A DNA stretch of 28,278 nucleotides from Clostridia bacterium (GTDB taxonomy: Bacteria > Bacillota > Clostridia > Lachnospirales > Lachnospiraceae): the NCBI GenBank assembly GCA_026000755.1, contig BNZC01000020.1:1-28278 (forward strand). The letters are read 5' to 3'. This document shows positions 16,783 to 25,465 of the stretch, piece by piece. Numbering within the stretch: position 1 is the first letter of the stretch; the number at the start of each line of letters is the position of its first letter. The translations under genes and the position numbers were made by a program. The notes beneath the pieces are model-generated. The model was not told the DNA's origin. It made no database searches and saw nothing but the letters and a program-made list of their open reading frames with translations.

Positions 16783-17379
16783 CTATTTCGCTATATGCAG
16801 CCTATAAATCCTGTGAGCAAGGCTTAGAAGAAGCAGGAAAATTCCGCCCCCTATCCCGTCTATCACCACATCTTGCCAGCAGCCGGTGCGCCCCGCCACA
16901 AATCGCTGATGAAGTTCATCGCCCGCAGCGTAAAGAAAGACAAGGAGTTCCGCTAAAGCCAAACGACATTTCCAAGGAATACGATGACAGACCTTACTAT
17001 CATGATAATCATCCAAGGCATCCGCCAGTTGAAACAATTCCTTATCGGTTCGCTTGGAATTGTTGCCGGGATTTCGGATGAGATAGCAGCTGAAATGAAA
17101 CATCAACAATACCGCTAAGATTCCGTATTCTGTCATGTGGGCGGTTTTTCTGACGGGAAACTGCAAGGCTAAAATCTTTGCTTCCTTTTGTTTGGAATCC
17201 CATTTCTTTTTCAATAGCTTCTCTTGGGTTTCCACTACATTTTTGGCAACTTTTTTGCTAAGTCCCCCGGATTGCTGTCCGTTCTGGGCGGAAAAGGAAC
17301 TAATGAGAATCATCCACATTAGGACTAGGACTGCCGTTACAATGCGCTTTACCAGAATAGACTTTCTATTTCTTTTCAT
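16783..17379 (-). CDS. VanZ-family membrane protein
   Basis: A 198-residue integral membrane protein of the VanZ-like family. In some enterococci VanZ gives low-level teicoplanin resistance; for most members the role is unknown. Family marks are RKTAHMTEYGIL (77-88) after the first loop, DELHQRFVAGRTGCWQDVVI (154-173) and DGIGG (174-178). Hydrophobic segments lie at about 11-29, 85-101, 138-153 and 172-190. An unusual charged insertion (about 105-135) with the DDYHDSK stretch separates helices 2 and 3. GGAG precedes the ATG. It follows gatB by 42 nt, so it is probably at the end of the aspS-gat operon, with no evident functional tie. Confidence 0.85.
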   Translation of the reverse strand: MKRNRKSILVKRIVTAVLVLMWMILISSFSAQNGQQSGGLSKKVAKNVVETQEKLLKKKWDSKQKEAKILALQFPVRKTAHMTEYGILAVLLMFHFSCYLIRNPGNNSKRTDKELFQLADALDDYHDSKVCHRIPWKCRLALAELLVFLYAAGDELHQRFVAGRTGCWQDVVIDGIGGGIFLLLLSLAHRIYRLHIAK

Positions 17380-17421
17380 TTAATCTCCATATTGAACTTA
17401 CATTAATGAGGCTCGTGGAGC

Positions 17422-18864
17422 TTAATTGCTTTCGGCTAGCAATTCCTTCAACAGCTGATTCACCATGCCGGGATTTGCTTTCCCTTTCATGGCTTTCATG
17501 GTCTGTCCCACCAGAAATCCAATGGCCTTTTCTTTGCCATTTTTGTAATCCGTAACGGATTCCGGATTGTTCGCTAAAACCTCTTCCACTATAGATCGAA
17601 GTTCCCCTTCGTCATGCACGGTCTTTAATCCATGTTCTGCCACATAGGATTCGGGATCCACATTTTGATCAAACATCTGTTCAAATACTTCTTTTGCCAC
17701 CGTGCTGTTGATGGTTCCCTCATCTGCCAAATCCACCAGTTTCGCCAGATTTTCCGGAGAAAAGGGAATCTGTTCCGCATCCAAATTACGCTCTTTTTGC
17801 AGTCGTAGTGTTTCCACCATAAGCCAGTTGGAAACCTTCTTTGGTTTCTTACAAATAGCGGTCGCCGCTTCAAATACCTCCGCCATTTTCTTGGTTCCCG
17901 TTAAAATCTTCGCATCGTATTCCGGTATGTCATATTCCGTTTTGTAACGTTCTAGTTTCTCTGTCCGCAGTTCCGGCTGTCTTGCCTTAACAGCAGCAAT
18001 CCATTCCGGGCTGATTGCAATGGGTGCTAAGTCCGGTTCCGGGAAATAGCGGTAGTCCTGTGCATCTTCTTTGGAACGCATGGCATAGGAACTTTCTTTA
18101 TTGTCGTCCCAACGCCGAGTTTCTTGTGTAACGGATTTTCCCTCTTCTAAGAGTTCAATCTGCCGCACCCTCTCCCCCTCAATCGCACGAGCGATGGCCT
18201 TAAAGGAGTTTAAGTTCTTCATTTCCGTGCGTGTCCCATATTCCTTTGCGCCCTGCTCTCGTATAGAGAGATTCACGTCTGCACGCATGGAACCCTCTTC
18301 TAATTTACAATCGGAGGCTCCCAGATACTGGATAATCAATCGCAATTTATCCAGATAGGCAATCACTTCCTCAGCAGAGCGCATATCAGGCTCTGACACG
18401 ATTTCTATCAAAGGTACGCCGGAACGGTTAAAATCAACCAAGGAGGCATTTTCCCACTCGTCGTGAATCAATTTCCCTGCATCTTCTTCCATATGAATTT
18501 CATGGATGCCCACTACCTTTTTGCCGCCCTCTGTTTCAATTTCCACACCGCCATTTCTGCAAATGGGCAGATACAATTGGGAAATCTGGTAGTTTTGGGG
18601 ATTATCCGGATAAAAATAATTCTTACGGTCAAATTTGCTGTAGGGGGTAATCTCGCAGTTTGTGGCAAGACCTACCGCCATGGCATATTCCACCACCTGC
18701 TTGTTCAGCACGGGCAAAGACCCCGGCAGTGCGGTACAGACCGGGCAGGTGTGAGTATTGGGTGTTCCTCCAAAAACCGTGGTACAAGAACAGAAAATTT
18801 TTGTTTTCGTGGCAAGTTCTACGTGAACTTCAAGACCAATGACTGTTTCATATTGTTTGCTCAT
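17422..18864 (-). CDS. gatB: Asp/Glu-tRNA amidotransferase subunit B
   Basis: A 480-residue subunit of GatCAB. It binds misacylated Asp-tRNA(Asn) or Glu-tRNA(Gln), phosphorylates the side chain with ATP and receives ammonia from GatA. GLEVHVEL (10-17) is the GatB start signature; C25, C27, C40 and C43 form the zinc site (FCSC...CPVC). The kinase core has YFYPDNPQNYQISQ and RSGVPLIEIVSEPD. The C-terminal YqeY-like tail domain ends NPGMVNQLLKELL. Length is standard. AAGGAG precedes the ATG. The gene is 118 nt downstream of gatA, and that gap shows no clear promoter or terminator, so one operon is likely. Confidence 0.97.
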   Translation of the reverse strand: MSKQYETVIGLEVHVELATKTKIFCSCTTVFGGTPNTHTCPVCTALPGSLPVLNKQVVEYAMAVGLATNCEITPYSKFDRKNYFYPDNPQNYQISQLYLPICRNGGVEIETEGGKKVVGIHEIHMEEDAGKLIHDEWENASLVDFNRSGVPLIEIVSEPDMRSAEEVIAYLDKLRLIIQYLGASDCKLEEGSMRADVNLSIREQGAKEYGTRTEMKNLNSFKAIARAIEGERVRQIELLEEGKSVTQETRRWDDNKESSYAMRSKEDAQDYRYFPEPDLAPIAISPEWIAAVKARQPELRTEKLERYKTEYDIPEYDAKILTGTKKMAEVFEAATAICKKPKKVSNWLMVETLRLQKERNLDAEQIPFSPENLAKLVDLADEGTINSTVAKEVFEQMFDQNVDPESYVAEHGLKTVHDEGELRSIVEEVLANNPESVTDYKNGKEKAIGFLVGQTMKAMKGKANPGMVNQLLKELLAESN

Positions 18865-18982
18865 GTTCTGCTCCTTCTAATCGTTCTGTCAATCAATAAA
18901 AATGCTGTAGATAAAAAGTAAGGACTCACTATTCTCTTAAATACGAAATGCAACATGATCCATTATTGTCTAGCAGGAAGTA

Positions 18983-20455
18983 TTATCCTTCTAACTCCCT
19001 TGCAAGGGGGCTACGCTCATACGATCTTGCCTGTTCATAAGCATACGCTGCCCGAAGGATTTTCTTCTCGCAAAAAACATCTCCAAACAACTGCATTCCG
19101 ATGGGCAGTCCCGCCTTATCCTTACCGCAAGGCAGACTGATGGCAGGCAAGCCGGCAAGATTTACGGCAATCGTGTAAATATCCCCCAGATACATATGAA
19201 TGGGATCTCTTAAGGATTCCCCCAGTTTCGGTGCCGTAGTAGGTGCGGCAGGAGCTAAAATCACGTCAAACATACGAAATGCCTTGTCAAATTCCTGTTT
19301 AATCAAGGCCTTGGTACGCAAGGCTTTCAAATAATACGCATCGTAATAGCCGGAGCTTAACACAAAGGAACCCAACATAATTCTGCGTTTTACTTCCGCT
19401 CCAAAGCCCTCAGAGCGGCTTTTCTTATACATATCATGAAGTCCCTCGTAATCTTCACTGCGATAGCCGTATTTGATGCCATCAAAACGTGCCAGATTCG
19501 AGCTTGCCTCGGCGGAAGCAATGGTATAATAAGCGGGAATGGCATAGTCCACCAAACCCAGTTCAAATTCCTCTACAATAGCACCTTGATTTTCCAGTGT
19601 CTTTGCGGCGGCAAGCACGGCTTCTTTGATTTCCGGTTGCAAACCCGCACCGAAATAATCCGTGGGAATGCCTATCTTCATGCCCTTTACCTCACCGGTA
19701 AGAGCCGAGGTAAAATCAGTATCTTCCCGCAACACGCTTGTACTGTCTTTGCTGTCATGAGCACAAATCACTTCCAAAATAGCCGCACAGTCCGACACGT
19801 CCTTTGCAATGGGTCCGATCTGGTCTAAGGAAGAGCCATAGGCAATCAGACCATAACGGGAAACACTCCCATAGGTGGGCTTAATCCCCGTCACCCCGCA
19901 AAATGCACTGGGCTGACGAATGGAACCGCCCGTATCAGAACCCAAGGTGTAGAAGCATTCCTCTGCCGCAACTGCCGCACAGGAACCACCGGAAGAGCCG
20001 CCCGGTACATGAGCAGTATTCCACGGATTTTTCGTTTCCCCGAAGTAAGAGGTTTCCGTGGTACTGCCCATGGCAAATTCATCCATGTTGGTTTTGCCCA
20101 AGATAACCGCTCCTGCATTTTGCAGCTGCTCCACCGCCGTTGCTGTATAGGGGGGGGTGAAATCAGACAAAATCTTGGAACTGCACGTAGTTAAAATTCC
20201 TGCGGTACACATATTGTCCTTGATTGCCACAGGCACGCCTGCTAAAGGGCTGTCTAATTCGCCCCTGTCGATTTTATCCTGAACTGCTTTCGCCTGTTTT
20301 AATGCACCCTCTTCATCTAAGGTAACAAAACTGTTAATCTGTGGCTCCGCCGCCTTTATCCGGGTAAATGCCGCCTGTGTGGCTTCTGTGACGGAAATCT
20401 CCCGTGCTTTTATTTTCTTCCCAAGTGCAAGTGCACTTAATGCTGTGATACTCAA
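18983..20455 (-). CDS. gatA: Asp/Glu-tRNA amidotransferase subunit A
   Basis: A 490-residue amidase-signature glutaminase subunit that releases ammonia from glutamine for GatB. The Ser-cisSer-Lys triad is intact: K79 (VAIKDN), S154 (GGSSGGS) and S178 (SDTGGSIRQPSAFCG). The start codon is TTG (20453-20455), with AGGAGG 7 nt upstream; no ATG or GTG sits nearer. The SD overlaps the stop codon of the preceding GNAT-gatC gene (TAGGAGG), so translation is coupled. A run of eight G lies in the coding strand complement at 20150-20157. Confidence 0.97.
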   Translation of the reverse strand: MSITALSALALGKKIKAREISVTEATQAAFTRIKAAEPQINSFVTLDEEGALKQAKAVQDKIDRGELDSPLAGVPVAIKDNMCTAGILTTCSSKILSDFTPPYTATAVEQLQNAGAVILGKTNMDEFAMGSTTETSYFGETKNPWNTAHVPGGSSGGSCAAVAAEECFYTLGSDTGGSIRQPSAFCGVTGIKPTYGSVSRYGLIAYGSSLDQIGPIAKDVSDCAAILEVICAHDSKDSTSVLREDTDFTSALTGEVKGMKIGIPTDYFGAGLQPEIKEAVLAAAKTLENQGAIVEEFELGLVDYAIPAYYTIASAEASSNLARFDGIKYGYRSEDYEGLHDMYKKSRSEGFGAEVKRRIMLGSFVLSSGYYDAYYLKALRTKALIKQEFDKAFRMFDVILAPAAPTTAPKLGESLRDPIHMYLGDIYTIAVNLAGLPAISLPCGKDKAGLPIGMQLFGDVFCEKKILRAAYAYEQARSYERSPLARELEG

Positions 20456-20466
20456 AGGAAATCCTC

Positions 20467-21378
20467 CTATTCGACCGTTTTCGGTACCTTAAAGCTGTTA
20501 TCCTTAACCGCAGGTGCATTCTGTAAAATCTGTTTGCTGTCATCGCCATTTGTTACCACATCTTCCCGGAATACATTTTGAATCGGGAACACGTGAGACA
20601 TCGGTTCTACACCTGTGGTATCAAGACTATTTAACTGGTCGATATAATCCAACATACTGCCCATGTCCTTCTTGGCCTGTTCCTTTTCTTCCTCCGAAAG
20701 GGAGAGCTTTGCAAGGATACCTACATATTCTATGGTTTCATCGGAAATGATATTGTGACTGCTTGGGTTGTTCGGTTGTCCGCTTGCCGCATTTTGAGTG
20801 GCGTTTCCCTGAGCGGTGCCGGCTCTTTGGGCTTTTGTCAAACCGTACAACATGGCATCACATACACCTTGATTATTCCAGTCGCCCTGTATCCGTCTGC
20901 CCTCGTAGCGCAAGCCGCATTTTTCCATGACCTTTCCGGAATTGGGATTCTCCGGCGCATGGCGAGATTCCATTCGATTTACTCCCACCTCGTCAAACAG
21001 ATAACGCATGACTTCTGCTAAGGCTTCTGATGTAATGCCCTTGTGCCAGTAGTCCTTGGAAATGCAATAGCCTATTTCAACGGCTTCTATTTTCTGATAG
21101 TTTTCATTTAAGAACATGGCACCCATACTGCCGATTGGCTCTGAATTTTCTTTATCAACAATGCACCAATGATACCAAGTATCTTGCTCATACTTCTTGA
21201 TCCAGTCCGTAAGGATTTGTTCACTTTCTTCTTGATTTTTATGAGTAGTCCACATCAAGAATTTCGTCACCTCCGGATCGGAAGCCCAGTTTTGGTACAT
21301 CAAAGGGGCGTCCTCTATGGTGAAGCGGCGAAGAATCAGGCGTTTGGTTTCTAATGTTTTTGTTCCTAAGTGTTGCAT
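20467..21378 (-). CDS. gatC: Fusion of a RimJ/RimL-like acetyltransferase and GatC
   Basis: A 303-residue two-domain protein. Residues about 9-180 are a GNAT acetyltransferase of the ribosomal-protein Nalpha-acetylase type: [36 protein letters not shown] (101-120, acetyl-CoA loop HKGITS) and [17 protein letters not shown] (144-160). Residues about 184-209 are an Ala/Gln/Asn-rich linker. Residues 210-303 are a complete GatC, the small subunit that holds GatA and GatB together: [32 protein letters not shown], and an NVFREDVV block. No internal ATG, GTG or SD precedes the GatC part, so the fusion is genuine in this sequence. AGGAG precedes the ATG, 12 nt after aspS. The acetylation target is unknown. 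Confidence 0.92.
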   Translation of the reverse strand: MQHLGTKTLETKRLILRRFTIEDAPLMYQNWASDPEVTKFLMWTTHKNQEESEQILTDWIKKYEQDTWYHWCIVDKENSEPIGSMGAMFLNENYQKIEAVEIGYCISKDYWHKGITSEALAEVMRYLFDEVGVNRMESRHAPENPNSGKVMEKCGLRYEGRRIQGDWNNQGVCDAMLYGLTKAQRAGTAQGNATQNAASGQPNNPSSHNIISDETIEYVGILAKLSLSEEEKEQAKKDMGSMLDYIDQLNSLDTTGVEPMSHVFPIQNVFREDVVTNGDDSKQILQNAPAVKDNSFKVPKTVE

Positions 21379-21390
21379 AATTTCTCCTAT

Positions 21391-22722
21391 CTACGGTTCT
21401 AATCTACTTAAATCTCTTGGGAACAACGTAGTTTCCCTAACATTATCCTCCCCAAGCAACCTCATTGTCAAACGTTCTAGTCCCAAGCCCAATCCTCCAT
21501 GCGGCGGCAATCCCCATTTGAAAGTATTGAGGTATTGCTCTACCCCCTCGGTTTCCATGCCTCGGTTGGTAAATTTCTCCAACAACTGTTGATAATCATG
21601 GATACGTTGTCCTCCCGTGGTAATTTCTATGCCACGGAACAGAAGGTCAAAGCTTAGGGTGTCGGCAGGATTTGCGGGATCGTCCATGGCATACACCGGA
21701 CGTTTCTTTGAGGGGTAATGGGTTACAAACACAAAATCCGCCCCCTCTTCCTCTTTGAAATATTGGCTGATTAATGCCTCTTCCTCCGGCTCTAAATCAT
21801 AGGGGTTGCGAATTTCGCGATTGTATTTTTCCGCTACTTTTTTCTTGGCATCGTCAAAACGCACGGTGGGAATTTTGTCTGCTTTTGGCATATCAACGGA
21901 AAGCAACTTACACTCCTTGGCATAATCCTTTTCCAAGAGAGCAATCATGTACTGCAAAAATCCCGTTTCCATTGCCATAATATCGGTGAAATCATCAATG
22001 TATCCCATTTCAAAATCAAGGCTCGTATACTCGTTCAAATGCCGTTTGGTGTTGTGCTTCTCCGCCCGAAACACAGGTGCAGTTTCAAATACCCGTTCAA
22101 ATACACCTACCATCATCTGCTTGTAGAACTGCGGGCTTTGAGCTAAGACCGCAGGACGGCGGAAATAATCCAAGCGAAAGAGGTTGGATCCTCCCTCCGC
22201 CGCCTTGGCTCCGATTTTTGGTGTGCGAATTTCGGTAAAGCCTTGTCCGTATAAGAAATCCCGAAAGGCACGGACAATGCCCTCTTGTATCTTAAATTTC
22301 GCCCGCTCCCTGACATTACGTAGGGAAACGGAACGGTAATCTAACTTTGCTTCTAAAGAAGTGTTGAGCTTCCACTTGGAAATAGTAAGAGGTAGGGTGT
22401 CATATGGCTCTGATAACAGTCTGACTTTTCTCATGCGAATCTCGATTCCATTCGGCGCACGTTCCTCTCGCTGAAGGACGCCTTCGATTTCAATGGCGGC
22501 ACCTTCTTTGACGGTCTTACTATCAAATTGGGTTACTCCTTCTTCATACACGCATTGTAATAAACCCTCTCGCTTACGCAGCACCACAAAGGCAACCTCG
22601 CCCATATCCCTGATGGTGTGTACCGTGCCGTTGACTTTTACGGTGCTTTGTTCCAATTTCGGATCAAGCAATTCCGATAATTCCAAGATTTCTTTTTTAT
22701 TTACACCTGTTATATAGTCCAT
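21391..22722 (-). CDS. aspS: Archaeal-type, probably non-discriminating aspartyl-tRNA synthetase
   Basis: A 443-residue class IIb synthetase of the short archaeal/eukaryal-like type, without the GAD insertion of the ~590-residue bacterial AspRS. An OB-fold anticodon domain (about 25-105) precedes the catalytic core, with FRAEKHNTKRHLNEY (218-232, motif 2) and GGLGLGLERLTMRLL (409-423, motif 3 with Arg417). H35 (GTVHTIRDMG) and P90 (ERAPNG) match the His and Pro I recall from non-discriminating archaeal enzymes that also charge tRNA(Asn). I place the start at 22722 (GGAG 8 nt upstream); an ATG at 22761 would add 13 basic residues. It is first in the operon with gatC, gatA and gatB, which would amidate the Asp-tRNA(Asn). 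Confidence 0.93.
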   Translation of the reverse strand: MDYITGVNKKEILELSELLDPKLEQSTVKVNGTVHTIRDMGEVAFVVLRKREGLLQCVYEEGVTQFDSKTVKEGAAIEIEGVLQREERAPNGIEIRMRKVRLLSEPYDTLPLTISKWKLNTSLEAKLDYRSVSLRNVRERAKFKIQEGIVRAFRDFLYGQGFTEIRTPKIGAKAAEGGSNLFRLDYFRRPAVLAQSPQFYKQMMVGVFERVFETAPVFRAEKHNTKRHLNEYTSLDFEMGYIDDFTDIMAMETGFLQYMIALLEKDYAKECKLLSVDMPKADKIPTVRFDDAKKKVAEKYNREIRNPYDLEPEEEALISQYFKEEEGADFVFVTHYPSKKRPVYAMDDPANPADTLSFDLLFRGIEITTGGQRIHDYQQLLEKFTNRGMETEGVEQYLNTFKWGLPPHGGLGLGLERLTMRLLGEDNVRETTLFPRDLSRLEP

Positions 22723-22807
22723 GATTTTACTCCTTAGTTTCTTGATTCTTCTTGGTTTCATGCAATAACTTGCAGACCGAAAGCATGAGTTCCACTTACC
22801 GAACTTC

Positions 22808-22836
22808 CTTATATCTATACCATACCCATATCTAAA
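22808..22836 (-). promoter_or_regulatory. Promoter of the aspS-gat operon
   Basis: On the minus strand TTTAGA (22831-22836), 17 nt, then TATAAG (22808-22813). The -35 box lies inside the T-run of the tRNA-Gln terminator. The leader would be about 80 nt, and no T-box signature was found in it. Confidence 0.5.
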
Positions 22837-22865
22837 AAAACGCCACCACTACGCAGTGGTGGCGT
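22834..22865 (-). terminator. Terminator of tRNA-Gln
   Basis: ACGCCACCACT pairs perfectly with AGTGGTGGCGT around a 4-nt loop, followed on the minus strand by seven T. It begins 5 nt after the tRNA. Confidence 0.92.
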
Positions 22866-22869
22866 ACAG

Positions 22870-22941
22870 CTGGCCCACAAGGATTCGAACCTTGAGATGA
22901 CGGAGTCAGAGTCCGTTGCCTTACCGTTTGGCGATGGGCCA
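22870..22941 (-). tRNA. tRNA-Gln (anticodon CTG)
   Basis: A 72-nt cloverleaf: acceptor TGGCCCA/TGGGCCA with discriminator G, D-arm GCC/GGC with a 9-nt loop, anticodon stem ACGGA/TCCGT with loop CTCTGAC (anticodon CTG), and T-arm with GTTCGAATC. The U1-A72 pair and short D-loop are the features bacterial GatCAB uses to recognise Glu-tRNA(Gln). No 3' CCA is encoded. Confidence 0.95.
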
Positions 22942-22977
22942 TTATTTTGCAATCATGTATAGATAATTGTTCAAACA

Positions 22978-23021
22978 GAAAAACGAACCCCACCTTTTCG
23001 AGCAACACTTATCGAAGGTTC
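22978..23021 (-). terminator. Possible terminator of glnN
   Basis: On the minus strand GAACC-TTCGA pairs with TCGAA-GGTTC, with a bulge of seven on one side, followed by GTTTTTC. The stem is imperfect and lies 120 nt beyond the glnN stop, after the hairpin at 23039-23095. Confidence 0.4.
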
Positions 23022-23038
23022 TTTATTTCAGCAAAATA

Positions 23039-23095
23039 CCTGTACACGATAGTTACTGTTCAGCCAAAATCCCCGAACAGTAACTATTATACAGG
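23039..23095. repeat. Long hairpin downstream of glnN
   Basis: ATAGTTACTGTTC (23049-23061) and GAACAGTAACTAT (23075-23087) form a perfect 13-bp stem, extended by CCTGTA (23039-23044) and TACAGG (23090-23095). The inner stem is the same as at 16477-16508, with one compensatory pair change. No T-run follows on either strand. Confidence 0.75.
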
Positions 23096-23141
23096 AAAAG
23101 AATACACATTGCAAGTCTTTTTTTTGTTTTCTTACTCTTTT

Positions 23142-25253
23142 TTACACCTCAAAAATCAAATCTCCATAAGAAGGCATTGGCCACAATTCCTTATCAACGA
23201 TCATCTCCAACTTATCTACCGGAGTACGAAGGGCATCCATGGCAACTTTTACTGCATCTCTGTAATGAACCGCTTGCTCTCTGGCTTCCAGGGTTGCACC
23301 TGCTTCTGTCACTTCGGTCAATTTCGCAAGGGCATTCTTTGCTTCTGCCAAAAGATCACTGGTTTCATTCAGCAATTCAACCTGGGTGCTGACATCCGCA
23401 TCTGCCGCCGCTTTTACCGCATTGATGGATTTTGCCAAAACTGTGGTGTACTTGATAACCGAGGGGATAATCTGCTTTCCTGCCATATCAATCATGGTAC
23501 GTGCCTCAATGTTAATGGTTTTGGAATAGATTTCATATAATACTTCCGCACGGGAATACAACTCCGCTTGGTTAAACACCTCAAACTTCTCAAACATAGC
23601 AAGTGACTTGTCTGTTACAAGGGCAGGAATGGCATCTACCATGGAGGTAATGTTCGGCAAACCTCTACGCCCCGCTTCCTGCACCCATTCCTCGGAATAG
23701 CCGTTGCCGTTAAATACGATTCTCTGATGCTCCGCCGCCTGCTTTTTGATCAAATCATGGACAGCCTTTTCAAAATCTTCTGCTTTCTCCAATACATCAC
23801 AAGCTTCGCTTAAGGCTTCCGCCACAATGGTATTTAAGACTACGTTTGGTGCCGCAATGCTGTCGCTGGAGCCAACCATGCGGAATTCAAATTTATTTCC
23901 GGTAAAGGCGAAAGGGGAGGTACGGTTACGGTCTGTCGCATCTTTTTCCAAATTGGGAACACCCTTTACTCCATTGTCCAGAAATCCACCTTCAATGCTG
24001 CTGGTGGCTTCTCCGGTGCTGAGCAACTGACTTAACACGTCTTGAAGCTGTGCACCCAAGAAGATGGAAATAATAGCGGGAGGTGCTTCATTTGCCCCAA
24101 GTCTGTGGTCATTTCCCACATCTGCGGCAGATTCCCGAAGAAGATCTGCGTGTCGATCCACAGCCTTTAAGATACTGGTCAGCACCACAAGGAACTGAAT
24201 GTTGTCGTGGGGACTTGCACCCGGCTCTAACAGGTTGATCCCGTCATCTGTGGTCAAGGACCAGTTGTTGTGCTTTCCGGAACCGTTCACCCCTGCAAAT
24301 GGCTTCTCATGAAGCAGACATGCCAAACCGTGGCGTTCCGCAACCTTGCGTAACACATTCATAACCATGTAGTTGTGGTCTACTGCAATATTTACGGAAG
24401 CGTAAATAGGTGCTAACTCATGCTGTGCAGGTGCCACTTCGTTGTGCTGGGTCTTTGCACTTACACCAAGCTTCCACAGCTCTATGTTTAATTCCTTCAT
24501 AAAGGCGGCAATGCGTTCACGGATTCCTCCGAAATAATGATCCTCCATCTCCTGACCCTTAGGCGGCATTGCTCCGAATAAGGTACGTCCTGCGAAAATC
24601 AAATCCTTACGCTTTAAGTATTTCTGACGGTCTACCAAGAAATACTCCTGCTCCGGTCCGACAGAGGGGGTTACTTTCTTAGAGGTGGTATTGCCAAATA
24701 ATTTCAGCAAGCGAACCGCCTGTTTGCTGACAGCCTCGGTAGAACGTAAAATGGGAGTCTTTGCATCTAAGGCTTCCCCTGTATAGGAACAAAATGCTGT
24801 GGGAATACACAGGGTTGCACCTGCCGCATCCTGACGTACAAAGGCAGGAGAAGTGGTATCCCATGCCGTATAGCCCCTTGCTTCAAAGGTAGCACGTAAG
24901 CCGCCGGAAGGAAAGGAGGAGGCATCCGGCTCTCCCTTAATCAATTCCTTGCCGGAAAAACTCATCAGGACCTTTCCCTCTGCATCCGGGGCGGTAATAA
25001 AGGAGTCATGCTTCTCTGCCGTGGTTCCTGTTAAAGGTTGGAACCAATGGGTGTAGTGGGTTGCACCTTTTTCAATGGCCCATTCCTTCATCTCATGTGC
25101 CACCACATCTGCTGTTGCAGGATCTAAGGTCTTGCCGTCCTCAATGGTCTTTCTAAGTTGTGCGTATACTTTCTTGGGCAAACGCTCCCTCATTACGCTG
25201 TCATTAAAGACATTTTCCCCGAAAATCTTTGATACATTGATTACTTCACTCAT
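23142..25253 (-). CDS. glnN: Glutamine synthetase type III
   Basis: A 703-residue cytoplasmic enzyme making glutamine from glutamate, ammonia and ATP. Length and sequence fit the GS III family (about 700 residues), common in Bacteroides and Clostridia, not GS I. Marks are [20 protein letters not shown] (113-132), GPEQEYFLV (199-207, metal-binding Glu), [13 protein letters not shown] (267-279) and [11 protein letters not shown] (323-333, ATP/glutamate site). AAAGGAA lies about 10 nt before the ATG. No riboswitch or regulator gene is visible upstream. The product glutamine is the amide donor used by GatCAB encoded just downstream. Confidence 0.95.
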   Translation of the reverse strand: MSEVINVSKIFGENVFNDSVMRERLPKKVYAQLRKTIEDGKTLDPATADVVAHEMKEWAIEKGATHYTHWFQPLTGTTAEKHDSFITAPDAEGKVLMSFSGKELIKGEPDASSFPSGGLRATFEARGYTAWDTTSPAFVRQDAAGATLCIPTAFCSYTGEALDAKTPILRSTEAVSKQAVRLLKLFGNTTSKKVTPSVGPEQEYFLVDRQKYLKRKDLIFAGRTLFGAMPPKGQEMEDHYFGGIRERIAAFMKELNIELWKLGVSAKTQHNEVAPAQHELAPIYASVNIAVDHNYMVMNVLRKVAERHGLACLLHEKPFAGVNGSGKHNNWSLTTDDGINLLEPGASPHDNIQFLVVLTSILKAVDRHADLLRESAADVGNDHRLGANEAPPAIISIFLGAQLQDVLSQLLSTGEATSSIEGGFLDNGVKGVPNLEKDATDRNRTSPFAFTGNKFEFRMVGSSDSIAAPNVVLNTIVAEALSEACDVLEKAEDFEKAVHDLIKKQAAEHQRIVFNGNGYSEEWVQEAGRRGLPNITSMVDAIPALVTDKSLAMFEKFEVFNQAELYSRAEVLYEIYSKTINIEARTMIDMAGKQIIPSVIKYTTVLAKSINAVKAAADADVSTQVELLNETSDLLAEAKNALAKLTEVTEAGATLEAREQAVHYRDAVKVAMDALRTPVDKLEMIVDKELWPMPSYGDLIFEV

Positions 25254-25353
25254 AGTTTTGATTCCTTTCTTCCTTTTTGATTTTGGTCTTGCAAAATAGT
25301 AAGCCTTTTTGCTCTTTGCTTAAAACGAAAAACAGATCTGCTTTTATCTATAA

Positions 25354-25385
25354 AAGGGCATTCCCCTAGCCTATGGAACGCCCTT
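25354..25385 (-). terminator. Terminator of the diguanylate cyclase gene
   Basis: On the minus strand AAGGGCGTTCC pairs with GGAATGCCCTT (one mismatch) around 10 nt, followed by TTATAG. A second small palindrome, CTTTTATctATAAAAG (25341-25356), abuts it. The remainder of 25254-25465 shows no gene; a weak TACTAT -10 for glnN lies near 25300. Confidence 0.6.
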
Positions 25386-25465
25386 GTTCATCCTGCACAT
25401 CTATTCGCTTTTCTATTAGAATACACCATTTCCATGGGAAATGCAAGAGGTTTTTGAAGTTTTTT

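Noticed and set aside
18463..18921. 152-residue ORF antisense to gatB
   Set aside because: gatB is unambiguous here; the antisense frame has no SD and no family features.
22723..22807. Possible T-box leader before aspS
   Set aside because: The leader is only about 80 nt and lacks the conserved T-box sequence and a terminator/antiterminator pair.
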